Part shown: positions 50,867 through 59,860 of the stretch, one piece after another
Layout of the letters: each line of letters begins with the position of its first letter
Numbering within the stretch: position 1 is the stretch's first letter
DNA from: Dactylosporangium sp. AC04546
GTDB taxonomy: Bacteria > Actinomycetota > Actinomycetes > Mycobacteriales > Micromonosporaceae
Assembly (NCBI RefSeq): GCF_022095675.1
Contig: NZ_JAHYSG010000045.1
Location: 27,203-91,202, forward strand
DNA length: 64,000 nt
Reading direction: 5' to 3'
Made by a program: the position numbers and the translations under genes
Notes under the pieces: generated by a model
Told to the model about the DNA's origin: nothing
The model's input: only the letters and a program-made list of their open reading frames with translations
The model's database searches: none

Positions 50867-50882
50867 TGTGTAACGATACACA
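50867..50882. promoter_or_regulatory. LacI-type palindrome between MFS and regulator
   Basis: TGTGTAACGATACACA, with TGTGTA/TACACA arms and a central CG, fills the 19-base gap between the divergent MFS and LacI starts. Position and central CG fit a LacI-family operator that controls both genes. Confidence 0.65.
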
Positions 50883-50884
50883 AG

Positions 50885-51976
50885 ATGGATAGAGTCGCAA
50901 CCATGGCGAAGTCGGGGCGGGTGACCCTCGCGCAGGTGGCCGAGCTGGCCGGCGTGTCGGTCATGACCGCCTCGTACACCTACAACCGGCCGGACCGCGT
51001 GTCGGACCAGGCCCGGACGAAGGTCCTCGCCGCGGCCGAAAAGCTGGGGTACGCCGGGCCCGACCCGAGCGCCCGCTCACTGCGCCGGGGCAGCACGCAC
51101 GCGCTCGGCGTCGTGATGGGCGAGCACCTGAGCTACGCGTTCGACGACCCGGAGGCGGTGTCCTTCCTCGCCGGGATCGCCGACGTGTGCGCCGCGCGCG
51201 GCTTCGCCATGACGATCCTGCCGATCACGGGCGGGGCCGACGACGTCCCGCGGGTCAAGGGCGCCGCCGTCGACGGGTACGTCGTGTGGACCACGGCCGA
51301 CGACGACCCGGTCCTCGCGGCCGTGCAGTCGATGCGGCGCCCGGCGGTCGTCCACGGCGGGCCGGCGGTCCGCGGGCTGGGCCTGGTGACCATCGACAAC
51401 CGCGCGGCGGCCGCCGCGGTCGGCGCGGAGGCGTTCGCGGGTGCCCGCCGCCCGGCGATCCTCAGCTTCCCGCTGTCCCGGGAGCGGGTCAGCACCGTGA
51501 CCCGCGGCGCGCAGCTCACCGACGTGCCGTTCCCGGTGACCCGCGAGCGGCTGGAGGGCTACCGCGAGGCCGCCGGAAGTGCCGGCGTCGCCTGGGACGC
51601 CGTCGTGGTCGCGGTGTGCGGCCGCAACGACGCCGCCGAGGCCGAACGGATGGCGACGACCCTGCTCACCTCGCCCGACCCGCCCGACGCGATCGCCGCG
51701 ATGAGCGACCAGCAGGCGGCCGGCGTCGTGCGGGCCGCCCGGGCCGCCGGCCTGGCGGTCCCCGGCGACCTCGCGGTCACCGGCTGGGACGACTCGGCGG
51801 TCGCGGAGCGCCTCGGCCTGACGACGGTTGCCCAGTCGCTGCGCGAGCAGGGCGCGGCCTGCGCGGAGGCCGCGCTCGGCCGTCCGTACCAGTCCCGCGC
51901 CGCCGGCTGGTCCGTCGTCCGGCGCGGCAGCACCCGGGGCGTCAGCGGCGCCAGCGGACGAGGTCCCCGGCCGTGA
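50885..51976 (+). CDS. LacI family transcriptional regulator
   Basis: A 363-residue regulator: N-terminal HTH (VTLAQVAELAGVSVMTASYT, then YNRPDRVSDQARTKVLAAAE) and periplasmic-binding-like effector domain (ALGVVMGEHLSYAFDD; VTGWDDSAVAERLGL). ATG 50885 or 50903 could start it; the first lies two bases past the operator, suggesting a leaderless transcript. Its 3' end overlaps the convergent next gene by 35 bases. Confidence 0.9.
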   Translation: MDRVATMAKSGRVTLAQVAELAGVSVMTASYTYNRPDRVSDQARTKVLAAAEKLGYAGPDPSARSLRRGSTHALGVVMGEHLSYAFDDPEAVSFLAGIADVCAARGFAMTILPITGGADDVPRVKGAAVDGYVVWTTADDDPVLAAVQSMRRPAVVHGGPAVRGLGLVTIDNRAAAAAVGAEAFAGARRPAILSFPLSRERVSTVTRGAQLTDVPFPVTRERLEGYREAAGSAGVAWDAVVVAVCGRNDAAEAERMATTLLTSPDPPDAIAAMSDQQAAGVVRAARAAGLAVPGDLAVTGWDDSAVAERLGLTTVAQSLREQGAACAEAALGRPYQSRAAGWSVVRRGSTRGVSGASGRGPRP

Positions 51977-53210
51977 ACGCGGCGAGCTCGCCCGTGCCGT
52001 GATGCAGGCAGGCCGGGGCGAAGCCGGGGACGGTCCCGGTGCGGTGGCCGGTCACCGGGTCCCAGACGTGCAGGCCGTCGGCGTGCGCCGAGTAGAGGCG
52101 CACGCCGTCGGAGAAGAACGCGCCCTGCGGGCCGGCGAAGGCGGTCAGCTCGTCGCCCGTGCCGACGCTGAAGACGCGCGTGCCGGGCAGCATCGCGATG
52201 TCGTCGTCGCCGATGCCGCTCACCGCGACCGCGGTCTCGCCGACGAAGCACAGCGGCGTGTCCCAGTGGTAGTCGCGGAAGCAGAGCCGGTGCAGCGACG
52301 GGCCGCGCTCCGACTCGTAGACGTCCTCGTCGAGCCAGCGGCGCAGGCTCCAGACGAGGGGCACGCCGACCGGGGACCAGATCCAGCCGTCGTCGGCGAC
52401 CGCCGCGCCGCCCGGGGAGGCGACGATCCGGCCGTGGAAGTAGTCGAGGTCCTCGCCCTTGGCGAAGGCCCGTCCGGTGAGCAGGCGGCCGGACTCGGGG
52501 TCACTGACGTCGAGCCGGTTCCAGTCGGTGCGGTGCACCACGACGGGCCGGCCGTCGTGCACGGCGAAGGCGAGCGAGAACGGCACCGTGTCGGCGCGGT
52601 AGCCGCCGCCGTGCAGCTCCATCGTGACGGCGCCGTCGCGGTCCAGGTCGACCACCAGGCCGAGGCGGCCGTAGTCGTTGACGACGGCGGCGAAGCGCCC
52701 GCAGGCCGAGGCGTGCAGGCGGTGGCGCAGCGTCCGGTCGAGGTACGGCTTGTGGTCCGGCTCCCGGGGCAGCGTCAGGGTGGCTCTGGTCGTGGCGCGG
52801 TCGTCGTCGGGGGCCAGCTCGGCGACGCGGCCGTCGGCGGTGAGCGCGAGCCAGCGCGACCGGCGGTCGCCCCAGACCGGCGCCAGATCGATGACCTCGC
52901 CCAGCTCGTGCGGCGGCGACCAGCGGTACACCGGCGGCATCGGCTCCGGCCGCTCGGGGATCCCCGCCGATCCGCGCCACGCCACCAGGTCGCCGTCGTC
53001 GAACGCCCGCTCGGCGCACCCCTCGCAGATCGCCGTCAGCTCGACCGGCTCGCCCGCGCGGTCGCACGCCTCGCATACGAGGTCGAACTCCATGCCGTGG
53101 CCGGTCATCACCCGCACGTGCCCGCCCGGGTCCTCGGGCGGCGGCGCCAGGTGCGGGCAGGCCCGGCTCGTCGACGGGTTCGCGACGTGGCCGCAGGGCT
53201 GGGTCAGCAT
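51942..53210 (-). CDS. Cys-rich protein with predicted beta-propeller-like repeats, unknown
   Basis: A 422-residue protein. The first 75 residues hold several Cys/His pairs (PCGHVAN, ACPHLA, VCEACD, ICEGC) that look like zinc ribbons. The rest is strand-rich with repeated units such as RWLALTADGRVAELAPDDD, RFAAVVNDYGRLGLVVDLDR and GVRLYSAHADGLHVWDPVTG, suggesting a WD/propeller fold. It shares one base (TGATG) with the upstream amidohydrolase and is thus coupled to it. No known family; a regulatory or scaffold role is only a guess. Confidence 0.7.
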   Translation of the reverse strand: MLTQPCGHVANPSTSRACPHLAPPPEDPGGHVRVMTGHGMEFDLVCEACDRAGEPVELTAICEGCAERAFDDGDLVAWRGSAGIPERPEPMPPVYRWSPPHELGEVIDLAPVWGDRRSRWLALTADGRVAELAPDDDRATTRATLTLPREPDHKPYLDRTLRHRLHASACGRFAAVVNDYGRLGLVVDLDRDGAVTMELHGGGYRADTVPFSLAFAVHDGRPVVVHRTDWNRLDVSDPESGRLLTGRAFAKGEDLDYFHGRIVASPGGAAVADDGWIWSPVGVPLVWSLRRWLDEDVYESERGPSLHRLCFRDYHWDTPLCFVGETAVAVSGIGDDDIAMLPGTRVFSVGTGDELTAFAGPQGAFFSDGVRLYSAHADGLHVWDPVTGHRTGTVPGFAPACLHHGTGELAAFTAGDLVRWRR

Positions 53211-54829
53211 CAGGCCTCCCGCTCGTGCACCGGTTCGCCGTCGACGAACACGAGGTCGGCGCGAACATCGTAGAGCGGGGTGCCGTCCACGAACGGGTCA
53301 CGGTCGAGCACGACGAGGTCGGCGGCGAACCCTTCCGCCAGCGTCCCGGTCACGTCGTCGACGCCGCTGACGAAACAGGATCCGCGGGTGTACGCCTGGA
53401 GCGCCTGGCCGAGCGACAGGGCCTGCTCCGGCAGCATCGGGAGGTGCGCCGTGGGCCAGCCGGACTCGGCCGACCCGGCCGGCTCCGTGCGGTGCACCGC
53501 GACGTGGATCGCCTGCCACGGGTCGGGCGTGGTGACCGGCCAGTCGCTGCCGGCGGCGAGCCGCCCACCGGCCCGGGCGATGGCGCCGAAGGGGTACTGC
53601 CAGCCGGTGCGCTCGGGGCCGAAGAACGGCACGCACAGGGTGTCGTTCTGCTCGTGGTGGGTCGCCCACAGCGCCTGGATGTTGGCCGTCACCCCGAGCG
53701 CGCCGAACCGCGGCACGTCGTCGGGGTGCACGACCTGGAGGTGCGCGATGTGGTGCCGGCGGGTCCGCCCGCTCGCCTCGACCGCGTCGAGGCACTCGCG
53801 CACGGCCCGGTCGCCGATCGCGTGGAAGTGCACCCCGAACCCGTGCGCGTCGAGCGCCGCGACGTGCGCCCTCAGCTCGGCGGGGTCCACATTGGAGGTG
53901 CCGCACCCGTGGCCGCCCAGATAGGGTTCGAGCATGGCGGCGGTGAAGTTCTCGGCCACGCCGTCCTGCATGATCTTCACCGCGGTCGCCCGGAACCGCC
54001 CCCGAGCCTGCTCCCGGCGCTCGACCAGCTCGGCGATCTGTTCGGCGCCCCGGTCCCGCTCCCACCACAGCGCGCCGGTGACCCGCGCCTTGAGCCACCC
54101 GTTCCGGTCGGCGGCCAGGTAGGTGCCGAACTGGTCGCGGGAGCCGGCATAGGCGCCGACGATCGCGTCCTGCCAGCCGGTGATCCCGAGGCTGAAGAGG
54201 TACCGCTGTGCCTCGCGCAGCGCCAGCTCGTAGTCCTCGGCGGTGTCGGCCGGCAGCAGCGGGGTGACCAGGTCCATGGCGGCCTCGTGCAGGACGCCGG
54301 TGGCCCGGCCGTCGTGGTCGCGCTCGATCCGCCCGCTGGGCGGGTCGGCCGTCGTGTCGGTGATCCCCGCGCGCTGCAGAGCGGCACCGTTGACCCACGC
54401 GGAGTGGTGGTCGCGGTTCGGCAGGAACACCGGCCGCCCCGGCACCACGGCGTCGAGGTCGTCGCGGTGCGGCAGCCCGCCCGGGAACGCCGACATCGAC
54501 CACCCGCCCCCGGTGATCCACTCCCGGTCGGGGTGGCTGTCGGCATAGTCCTTGATCGCGGCGACGTACCGCGCCTTGTCGTGCAGGTGCGACAGGTCGC
54601 ACCGCAGCCGCTCCAGCGCCCCGCTCACCGGGTGCACGTGCGCGTCGTGCAGCCCGGGCACGAGCGCCCGCCCGCCGAGGTCGACCACGTCGAACCGCGC
54701 GTCGGCCAGCGCGTCGAGCGCCGCGCCCCGATCTCCGACCGCGGCGATGCGGCCGCCGACCACCGCGAGCGCCTCGGCGCTGCCGTTGCCGGTCCAGATC
54801 GGCCCACCGACGAACAAGATTCCACTCAC
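53210..54829 (-). CDS. Amidohydrolase family protein (YtcJ-like)
   Basis: A 539-residue metal-dependent hydrolase. The HxH metal pair is in VPGLHDAHVHPVSG; other landmarks are AVKIMQDGVAENFT, HFHAIGDRAV, RHHIAHLQVVHP and AAGSDWPVTTPDPW. YtcJ-like enzymes hydrolyse amide or ester bonds in unknown small molecules. It starts with GTG and is coupled to the Cys-rich gene downstream; 14 bases upstream ends the YafY-type regulator on the same strand. Confidence 0.9.
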   Translation of the reverse strand: MSGILFVGGPIWTGNGSAEALAVVGGRIAAVGDRGAALDALADARFDVVDLGGRALVPGLHDAHVHPVSGALERLRCDLSHLHDKARYVAAIKDYADSHPDREWITGGGWSMSAFPGGLPHRDDLDAVVPGRPVFLPNRDHHSAWVNGAALQRAGITDTTADPPSGRIERDHDGRATGVLHEAAMDLVTPLLPADTAEDYELALREAQRYLFSLGITGWQDAIVGAYAGSRDQFGTYLAADRNGWLKARVTGALWWERDRGAEQIAELVERREQARGRFRATAVKIMQDGVAENFTAAMLEPYLGGHGCGTSNVDPAELRAHVAALDAHGFGVHFHAIGDRAVRECLDAVEASGRTRRHHIAHLQVVHPDDVPRFGALGVTANIQALWATHHEQNDTLCVPFFGPERTGWQYPFGAIARAGGRLAAGSDWPVTTPDPWQAIHVAVHRTEPAGSAESGWPTAHLPMLPEQALSLGQALQAYTRGSCFVSGVDDVTGTLAEGFAADLVVLDRDPFVDGTPLYDVRADLVFVDGEPVHEREA

Positions 54830-54842
54830 GGCCGCATGCTAC

Positions 54843-55559
54843 TCACACGCTGCGCGTCTCGGCCTCTCCGGCGCTGAGGAACGCGTCGGCGCGGCGCAGC
54901 CGGAATCCGCCGCCGGCCGTCCGCGCGGCCCGGATGCGGTCGACGCGGAAGAACCGCACGTCCTCGCGGAGCCGGTCCCAGGCCAGCGCGTACCAGACGG
55001 GGAGGTTGTAGTAGAGGTACTGCGCTTCGATGTCACGCTCGGTGGCGGCGCCGTACTGGTCCTCGTAGGTGATGCGGAGCAGCCGCTGGTGCAGGAACGC
55101 GTCCAGTAGCGGCCGGGTGACGTGCGCTCCCGGCGGCCGGTAGGAGGCGAGGACCTGCGCCGAGGCGGTGCTGCCGACGAGGATCCGCCGGCGCAGCCCC
55201 ATGATCCGCCGGGCCTGGGCCGGCGCGAACGCCGCGCCGACCTTGCGGGTGACCGAGCGCAGGTCGTCGAGCAGCAGCGGCGAGCCGATCTTCTCCGCGA
55301 TGGTGAGGCTGAGCAGCATCCCCATGGCCTCGGACTCGTTGAGGTGGACCCGCCCGAGCGACCAGCCGCGCTCCAGCCGCAGCCCGCCGCCCCGCCCCCG
55401 GTCACCGTCGATCGGCGTGCCGAGGTCCCGCAGCGTGGCGAGGTCACGCTGCAGCGTCCGCACGCTGACGCCGAGCTCGGCGGCGAGCTCGCCGGCGGTG
55501 GTGACGTCCCGGTCGGCCAGCAGCCCCTTGAGGGCCTCCAGCCGGTTGAAGCGGCTCAT
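54843..55559 (-). CDS. YafY-type WYL regulator
   Basis: A 238-residue transcription regulator. The N-terminal HTH is NRLEALKGLLADRDVTTAGE followed by LGVSVRTLQRDLATLRDLG; the WYL region (about 145-215) reads YLYYNLPVWYALAWDRLRED and FFRVDRIRAARTAGGGF. It sits upstream of the amidohydrolase and divergent from a small barrel protein, with an AATATGTCA palindrome between. It may respond to a nucleotide or DNA ligand as other WYL proteins do. Confidence 0.88.
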   Translation of the reverse strand: MSRFNRLEALKGLLADRDVTTAGELAAELGVSVRTLQRDLATLRDLGTPIDGDRGRGGGLRLERGWSLGRVHLNESEAMGMLLSLTIAEKIGSPLLLDDLRSVTRKVGAAFAPAQARRIMGLRRRILVGSTASAQVLASYRPPGAHVTRPLLDAFLHQRLLRITYEDQYGAATERDIEAQYLYYNLPVWYALAWDRLREDVRFFRVDRIRAARTAGGGFRLRRADAFLSAGEAETRSV

Positions 55560-55565
55560 CGTTGA

Positions 55566-55588
55566 AATATGTCAGCAGTTGACATATT
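55566..55588. promoter_or_regulatory. 9-bp palindrome between YafY-type gene and barrel protein
   Basis: AATATGTCA (55566-55574) and TGACATATT (55580-55588) form a perfect inverted repeat with a 5-base spacer, starting seven bases from the regulator's ATG. Probable autoregulatory operator. Confidence 0.65.
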
Positions 55589-55607
55589 CGCCAATACGGT
55601 GGCTCGC

Positions 55608-55907
55608 ATGACGCACATCGCGATCGCTTCGTGCCGGCTGAAGGCCGGCGTCACCGAGGAGGCCATGCTGGCCGCCTCCGACGAGTTCCAGGCCCGGTTC
55701 GTCAAGACCCAGGAGGGCATCATCCGCCGCATCCTGGTGAAGGGCAGCGAGCCGGCCGACTACGCCGACATCGTCTTCTTCACGGATCTGGCCGCCATCG
55801 ACCGGGTGATGGAGGCCGAGCAGACCAGCGAGGTCTGCGCCGCGCTGTTCGCCCTCCTGGAGGGCGGCGACCACCACGTGTACGAGGTCGTCAAGACCTA
55901 CGACTGA
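55608..55907 (+). CDS. Small alpha/beta-barrel (dimeric ferredoxin-like) protein
   Basis: A 99-residue protein with the fold of antibiotic-biosynthesis-monooxygenase-like/stress barrels: MTHIAIASCRLKAGVTEEAM, then DEFQARFVKTQEGIIRRILV and DIVFFTDLAAIDRVMEAEQT. The family is small and often heme- or oxidant-related, with many unknowns. It is divergent from the YafY-type regulator and likely its target. ATG 55608 is in-frame with an earlier start that would overlap the palindrome. Confidence 0.8.
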   Translation: MTHIAIASCRLKAGVTEEAMLAASDEFQARFVKTQEGIIRRILVKGSEPADYADIVFFTDLAAIDRVMEAEQTSEVCAALFALLEGGDHHVYEVVKTYD

Positions 55908-56127
55908 CCGGTTGTCCGCGGGTCCGCGATGAGCGGCACGCCCGCGGCCTCCAGGGCCTCGGCCGCCCACTTCGGCACGGGCGCCGGCCAGCCCGCTCCC
56001 CACGAGATCAGGTGGAGCCTGGCCCGCGCCCGTCCACCGATGACGGCCAGCGCGCGCAGGCACCGCCGCCCCAGACATGGTGCAACTCGACGATGACGTC
56101 GTCCGGGTCCCGCTCAGGCTCGGTCAT
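55898..56127 (-). pseudogene. Frameshifted small gene
   Basis: ATG at 56127 reads MTEPERDPDDVIVELHHVWG and then runs to an early stop, but the +1 frame carries a coherent protein RRCLRALAVIGGRARARLHL followed by WGAGWPAPVPKWAAEALEAAG and ends at a TAG (55898-55900). The join lies in a run of four G after CACCATGTCT. One base lost would merge both into a 76-residue protein. Either a frameshifted pseudogene or a sequencing error; function unknown. It overlaps the end of the gene at 56114 by 14 bases. Confidence 0.5.
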
Positions 56128-56731
56128 CGCCGACGGCCTCGGCGATCGCCGTGCGGACCGTCTCGGCCAGGTGCAGCGGCGACTGGCCGGTGAGCAGGAG
56201 GATCCGGTCCTCGCCGTAGCGCAGGGCGACGTGGGTCTGCCACCACGCGGCGCCCTCGTGGTCGTAGGTCAGCTCGACCACCGTCGTGCCGTCCGAGTCC
56301 GTGCGGCGGTCGGCGACCGTCTGTCCCTCGGCCACCAGGACGTCCGGGTCGGCCAGCGCCACCGCCGGGACCGGGCCCTGCGGGAAGATCAGCGCACCCT
56401 CCGGCCCGTGCAGGTAGAACGGCGTCCGGTCGGACCGGTCCTGCGGCGAGTCCACCGTGAAGCCCGCCGGCCACCACAGGCCGAACCGCGACGTCTCCAC
56501 CAGCCACGCCGGGTGGTCCGGGCCCGGCTCGACGTCGACGGCATGGCTGGTCGTCGCCGTCTCCGGCTCGCTCGGGACCACCAGCGCCCGCGACGGGGTG
56601 TCGTCGGTCCAGCGGGTCACCTGGACGCCGCCCTCGGAGACCGGGTGGCGTTCGAACGTGTACGGCCAATGCGGCATCAGCACCAGGCCGTAGCCGGCGA
56701 GCCGGGCGAAGACATGTCTCACTCCCGGCAC
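56114..56731 (-). CDS. Hypothetical protein, about 205 residues
   Basis: A cytoplasmic protein (MPGVRHVFARLAGYGLVLMP start) with RYGLWWPAGF-like strands (SRFGLWWPAGFTVDSPQD), FYLHGPEGALIFPQGPVP, and WWQTHVALRYGEDRILLLTG. GTG at 56731 or 56722 could start it. It lies five bases downstream of nirD on the same strand but has no recognised family; a link to nitrite reduction is not supported beyond position. Confidence 0.6.
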   Translation of the reverse strand: MPGVRHVFARLAGYGLVLMPHWPYTFERHPVSEGGVQVTRWTDDTPSRALVVPSEPETATTSHAVDVEPGPDHPAWLVETSRFGLWWPAGFTVDSPQDRSDRTPFYLHGPEGALIFPQGPVPAVALADPDVLVAEGQTVADRRTDSDGTTVVELTYDHEGAAWWQTHVALRYGEDRILLLTGQSPLHLAETVRTAIAEAVGDDRA

Positions 56732-56736
56732 GATAG

Positions 56737-57045
56737 TCAGCGGTGCACGACGAGCGTGCCGTCGGGGTCCAGCGAGACCGGGTAGACGGTCAGGGCCGGC
56801 TGTCCCGTCGTCGAGCAGCCCGTGGCCAGGTCGAACGCGTGCTGGTGCAGCGGGCAGATGACGACCCGCGCGTCGGTCAGGCCGTCGGCCAGCGGACCGC
56901 CCGCGTGCGGGCAGCGGGCCGAGACCGCGCGCAGCGTGCCGTCGCGGAGGTGGAAGACCGCCACCATGTCGCCCGCGACCGCATACGTGCGGCCCTCGCC
57001 CGCCGGGATCTCCCCCAGCGGGCCGACGCGGTGCCCGGCCGTCAT
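56737..57045 (-). CDS. nirD: Nitrite reductase small subunit
   Basis: A 102-residue Rieske-type subunit of the NAD(P)H nitrite reductase. The complete 2Fe-2S ligand set is present: C45-x-H47 (RCPHAGG) and C64-x2-H67 (CPLHQHAF), so an iron-sulfur cluster is expected; some NirD proteins lack it. Overlaps nirB by four bases (ATGA), confirming co-translation. Confidence 0.93.
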   Translation of the reverse strand: MTAGHRVGPLGEIPAGEGRTYAVAGDMVAVFHLRDGTLRAVSARCPHAGGPLADGLTDARVVICPLHQHAFDLATGCSTTGQPALTVYPVSLDPDGTLVVHR

Positions 57046-59501
57046 GGCTGCCTCACCGGCACCTGGGGTAACGGGATCAGCGGGAGCGACGGGCGGAACT
57101 GGCCCGGCGTCGCCGCCGCTCGGCCCTCCAGCCACGGGTCGCGGTACGCCGCGACGGAGGCGGCCATCGCCGCGTCGAGGCGGGCGGCGATGCCGAGGCT
57201 GTCGTCGACGACGACCGCGCGGACGTGGTCGATGCCGAGGCGCGGCACCCAGGCGTAGGTCCGCTCCAGCCAGTTCGCGCTCTCCCTGTAGTACTGCAGG
57301 AATCTCCCCGTCAGCAGGATCACCTCGTCCGCACTGTCCACAGTGGTCAGCAGGTCGCCCTTCCGCACGTGCGCGCCGGCGGCGCCGCCGACGTAGATCT
57401 CCCAGCGCCCGCCCTCGATCGCGACCACGCCGAGGTCCTTCACGTAGGCTTCGGCGCAGTTGCGCGGGCATCCGGTGACCGCGAGCTTCATCTTGCCCGG
57501 CCCCTCGATGCCCTGGTAGCGCTCCTCGATCGCGATGCCCAGAGCCGTCGAGTCGCCGACGCCGAACCGGCAGAACTCCGACCCGACGCACGTCTTCACG
57601 GTGCGGAAGCTCTTCGCGTAGGCATAGCCGGACGGCATGTCGAGGTCGGCCCAGATCGCCGGCAGGTCCTCCTTGCGCACGCCGAGCAGGTCGATGCGCT
57701 GCCCACCGGTGAGCTTCACCATCGGCACCGCATACTGCTCCGCGACCTCGGCGATCCGCCGCAGCTGGGCCGGGGTCGTCACGCCGCCCTTCATCTGCGG
57801 CACCACGGAGAACGTCCCGTCGCGCTGGATGTTGGCGTGGACGCGGTCGTTGATGAAGCGGGCGTCGCGCTCGTCGACATACTCGTCGCCCCACATCATC
57901 CGCAGCAGCGACGCCAGGCCCATCTTGCTGCGGGCGTCGTCGGCGCCACCGGGGGCAAGCTCGGCGAACACCGCCGACACCGAGCGCAGCCCGAGGCGGC
58001 GGATCGCCTCCACGAGCTCGGGCTTCGGCAGCGGGACCCCGGGCACATACCACCCCGCGGCCGGGTCCTCGGCGACCGCGCCGCCGGCCGCCCACTCCAC
58101 GATCTGCGCGACGAGGCCCTTGCAGGAGCCGCATCCCTTGCCGGCCCGGGTGGCCTCCATGACCGCCGAGACCGTGCGGGCGCCCTGGTCGACGGCGTCG
58201 ACGAGGTCCTGCTTGCAGACCCCGTTGCAGTTGCAGACCTGCAGGCCGGGGGCGAGCTCCGCGGCGGTGACGGCGTCGGGTGGGGCGCCCAGGTCGAACA
58301 TCAGCCCGGCGCGCTCGTCCGGCAGCGGCAGACCCTCGTGGTACGCCTGCGTGAGGAAGGCCACCTTGGACAGGTCGCCGACCAGGGTCGCGCCGACCAG
58401 CCGCCCGTCGCGGATCACGACGCTCTTGTAGACGCCCTTGCGCGGCTCGGTGAACACGACCGTCTCGTCGTCGTCGCGCTCCGGCTCCTTGAGCCCCATC
58501 GACGCCACGTCCACGCCGGCGACCTTGAGCTTCGTGGTGGTGCGGGTGCCGTGATACGCGGCCTTCGGGTCGGCACCCGTGAGGTGGGCGGCGAGCACGC
58601 GGGCCTGCTCCCACAGCGGGGCGACGAGCCCATAGGTCTGGCCGCGGTGCTGCACGCACTCGCCGACGGCGTAGATGTCGGGCTCGTCGACGGCCCGCAG
58701 CTGGTCGTCGACGACGATGCCGCGCTCGACGACCAGGCCGGCGGCCGCGGCGAGCGCGGTGTTCGGCCGGATGCCGGCCGCGACCACGACCACGTCGCAG
58801 TCGATGGTGCGCCCGTCGCGCAGCTTCACGCCCGTGACCGCCTCGCGGCCGAGGATCTCGGTGGTGTGGGCGCCGGTGACGATCTCGATGCCGAGCCGCT
58901 CGACGCTGCGCCGCAGGATCGCGCCGGCCTGCGCGTCCAGCTGGGTGTTCATGAGGTGGCCGGCGGCATGGACGAGCGTGACGTGCCGGACGTGGTGCTG
59001 CAGGCCGCGGGCCGCCTCCAGGCCGAGCAGGCCGCCGCCGATGACCACGGCGCGCTCGTGCTGTCTGGCATACCGGATCATCGCCCGCGTGTCGTCGAGC
59101 GTGCGGAACGCGAAGACGCCCTGGTGGTAGCCCCGGTTGGGGTGCCGGATCCCGGGGATGTCGGGGATGAACGCGGTGCTTCCCGTCGCAATCACGAGCT
59201 TGTCATACCGCCGGTGCGTACCATCGTCGGCCATCACTGCCTTGGCGAAGCGGTCGATGCGGGTCACCCGGGTGTTCGAGCGCAGCTCGATGTCGTTGGC
59301 GTGGTACCAGGCCAGGTCGTTGAGGAAGATGCCCGCCTCGTCGGCGTTCTGCGCCAGGACCTCCGACAGCAGGATCCGGTTGTAGTTGCCGTACGGCTCG
59401 TCGCCGAACATCGTGATCTCGAAGCGGTCGGTGCGGGCCAGGATCTCCTCGACCGTGCGCGCGCCGGCCATGCCGTTGCCGATGACGACGAGTCTGGTCA
59501 T
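57042..59501 (-). CDS. nirB: Nitrite reductase large subunit
   Basis: An 819-residue NAD(P)H-dependent siroheme nitrite reductase that turns nitrite into ammonium. Order: FAD/NAD domain (MTRLVVIGNGMAGARTVEEI; VIGGGLLGLEAARGL), BFD-like 2Fe-2S domain (CNCNGVCKQDLVDAV and GKGCGSCKGL), then the siroheme/4Fe-4S domain (KTCVGSEFCRFGVGDS and VTGCPRNCAEAYV). All expected Cys residues are present. Works with nirD downstream and the nitrate reductase at the left edge of the window. Confidence 0.95.
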   Translation of the reverse strand: MTRLVVIGNGMAGARTVEEILARTDRFEITMFGDEPYGNYNRILLSEVLAQNADEAGIFLNDLAWYHANDIELRSNTRVTRIDRFAKAVMADDGTHRRYDKLVIATGSTAFIPDIPGIRHPNRGYHQGVFAFRTLDDTRAMIRYARQHERAVVIGGGLLGLEAARGLQHHVRHVTLVHAAGHLMNTQLDAQAGAILRRSVERLGIEIVTGAHTTEILGREAVTGVKLRDGRTIDCDVVVVAAGIRPNTALAAAAGLVVERGIVVDDQLRAVDEPDIYAVGECVQHRGQTYGLVAPLWEQARVLAAHLTGADPKAAYHGTRTTTKLKVAGVDVASMGLKEPERDDDETVVFTEPRKGVYKSVVIRDGRLVGATLVGDLSKVAFLTQAYHEGLPLPDERAGLMFDLGAPPDAVTAAELAPGLQVCNCNGVCKQDLVDAVDQGARTVSAVMEATRAGKGCGSCKGLVAQIVEWAAGGAVAEDPAAGWYVPGVPLPKPELVEAIRRLGLRSVSAVFAELAPGGADDARSKMGLASLLRMMWGDEYVDERDARFINDRVHANIQRDGTFSVVPQMKGGVTTPAQLRRIAEVAEQYAVPMVKLTGGQRIDLLGVRKEDLPAIWADLDMPSGYAYAKSFRTVKTCVGSEFCRFGVGDSTALGIAIEERYQGIEGPGKMKLAVTGCPRNCAEAYVKDLGVVAIEGGRWEIYVGGAAGAHVRKGDLLTTVDSADEVILLTGRFLQYYRESANWLERTYAWVPRLGIDHVRAVVVDDSLGIAARLDAAMAASVAAYRDPWLEGRAAATPGQFRPSLPLIPLPQVPVRQP

Positions 59502-59851
59502 GGGTGTACCTCGACGAGCCCGAGGTCGACGATGAGCGTCACGGTCGTCCCGGCCGGCGCGGCGACGTGCAGCTCCATGCCGGTGCCGGCCTCCAGGTCC
59601 TCGACCACCCGCAGGGCCACGTGCGTGTGGTTCTTGGCGCCGATCGGGAAGTACCGCATCGGCTGCCCGTCGCGCATGAGCACGACGGAGACCAGCTCGC
59701 CGGAGGCGTTGCCGCCGCGGAAGTACACCGGCTGCGCGACCACGCCGTCCGGCACGACGTAGGTCAGGGCGGCGTCGAGCAGGAACGGCCGGTCGAGTCC
59801 CTTGCCCTCGAAGTTGAAGACTCCTTGCAGGAAGCGTGGGCTGCTGAGCAT
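59498..59851 (-). CDS. Small nirB-associated protein (often misnamed molybdopterin oxidoreductase)
   Basis: A 117-residue protein (MLSSPRFLQGVFNFEGKGLD, then LDAALTYVVPDGVVAQPVYF and RYFPIGAKNHTHVALRVVE) of a family that precedes nirB in many actinomycetes. All-beta pattern, no cofactor motif; its function is not known. It overlaps nirB by four bases (ATGA), so it is the first gene of the operon and probably helps assembly or regulation. Confidence 0.8.
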   Translation of the reverse strand: MLSSPRFLQGVFNFEGKGLDRPFLLDAALTYVVPDGVVAQPVYFRGGNASGELVSVVLMRDGQPMRYFPIGAKNHTHVALRVVEDLEAGTGMELHVAAPAGTTVTLIVDLGLVEVHP

Positions 59852-59860
59852 CCTGTCATG

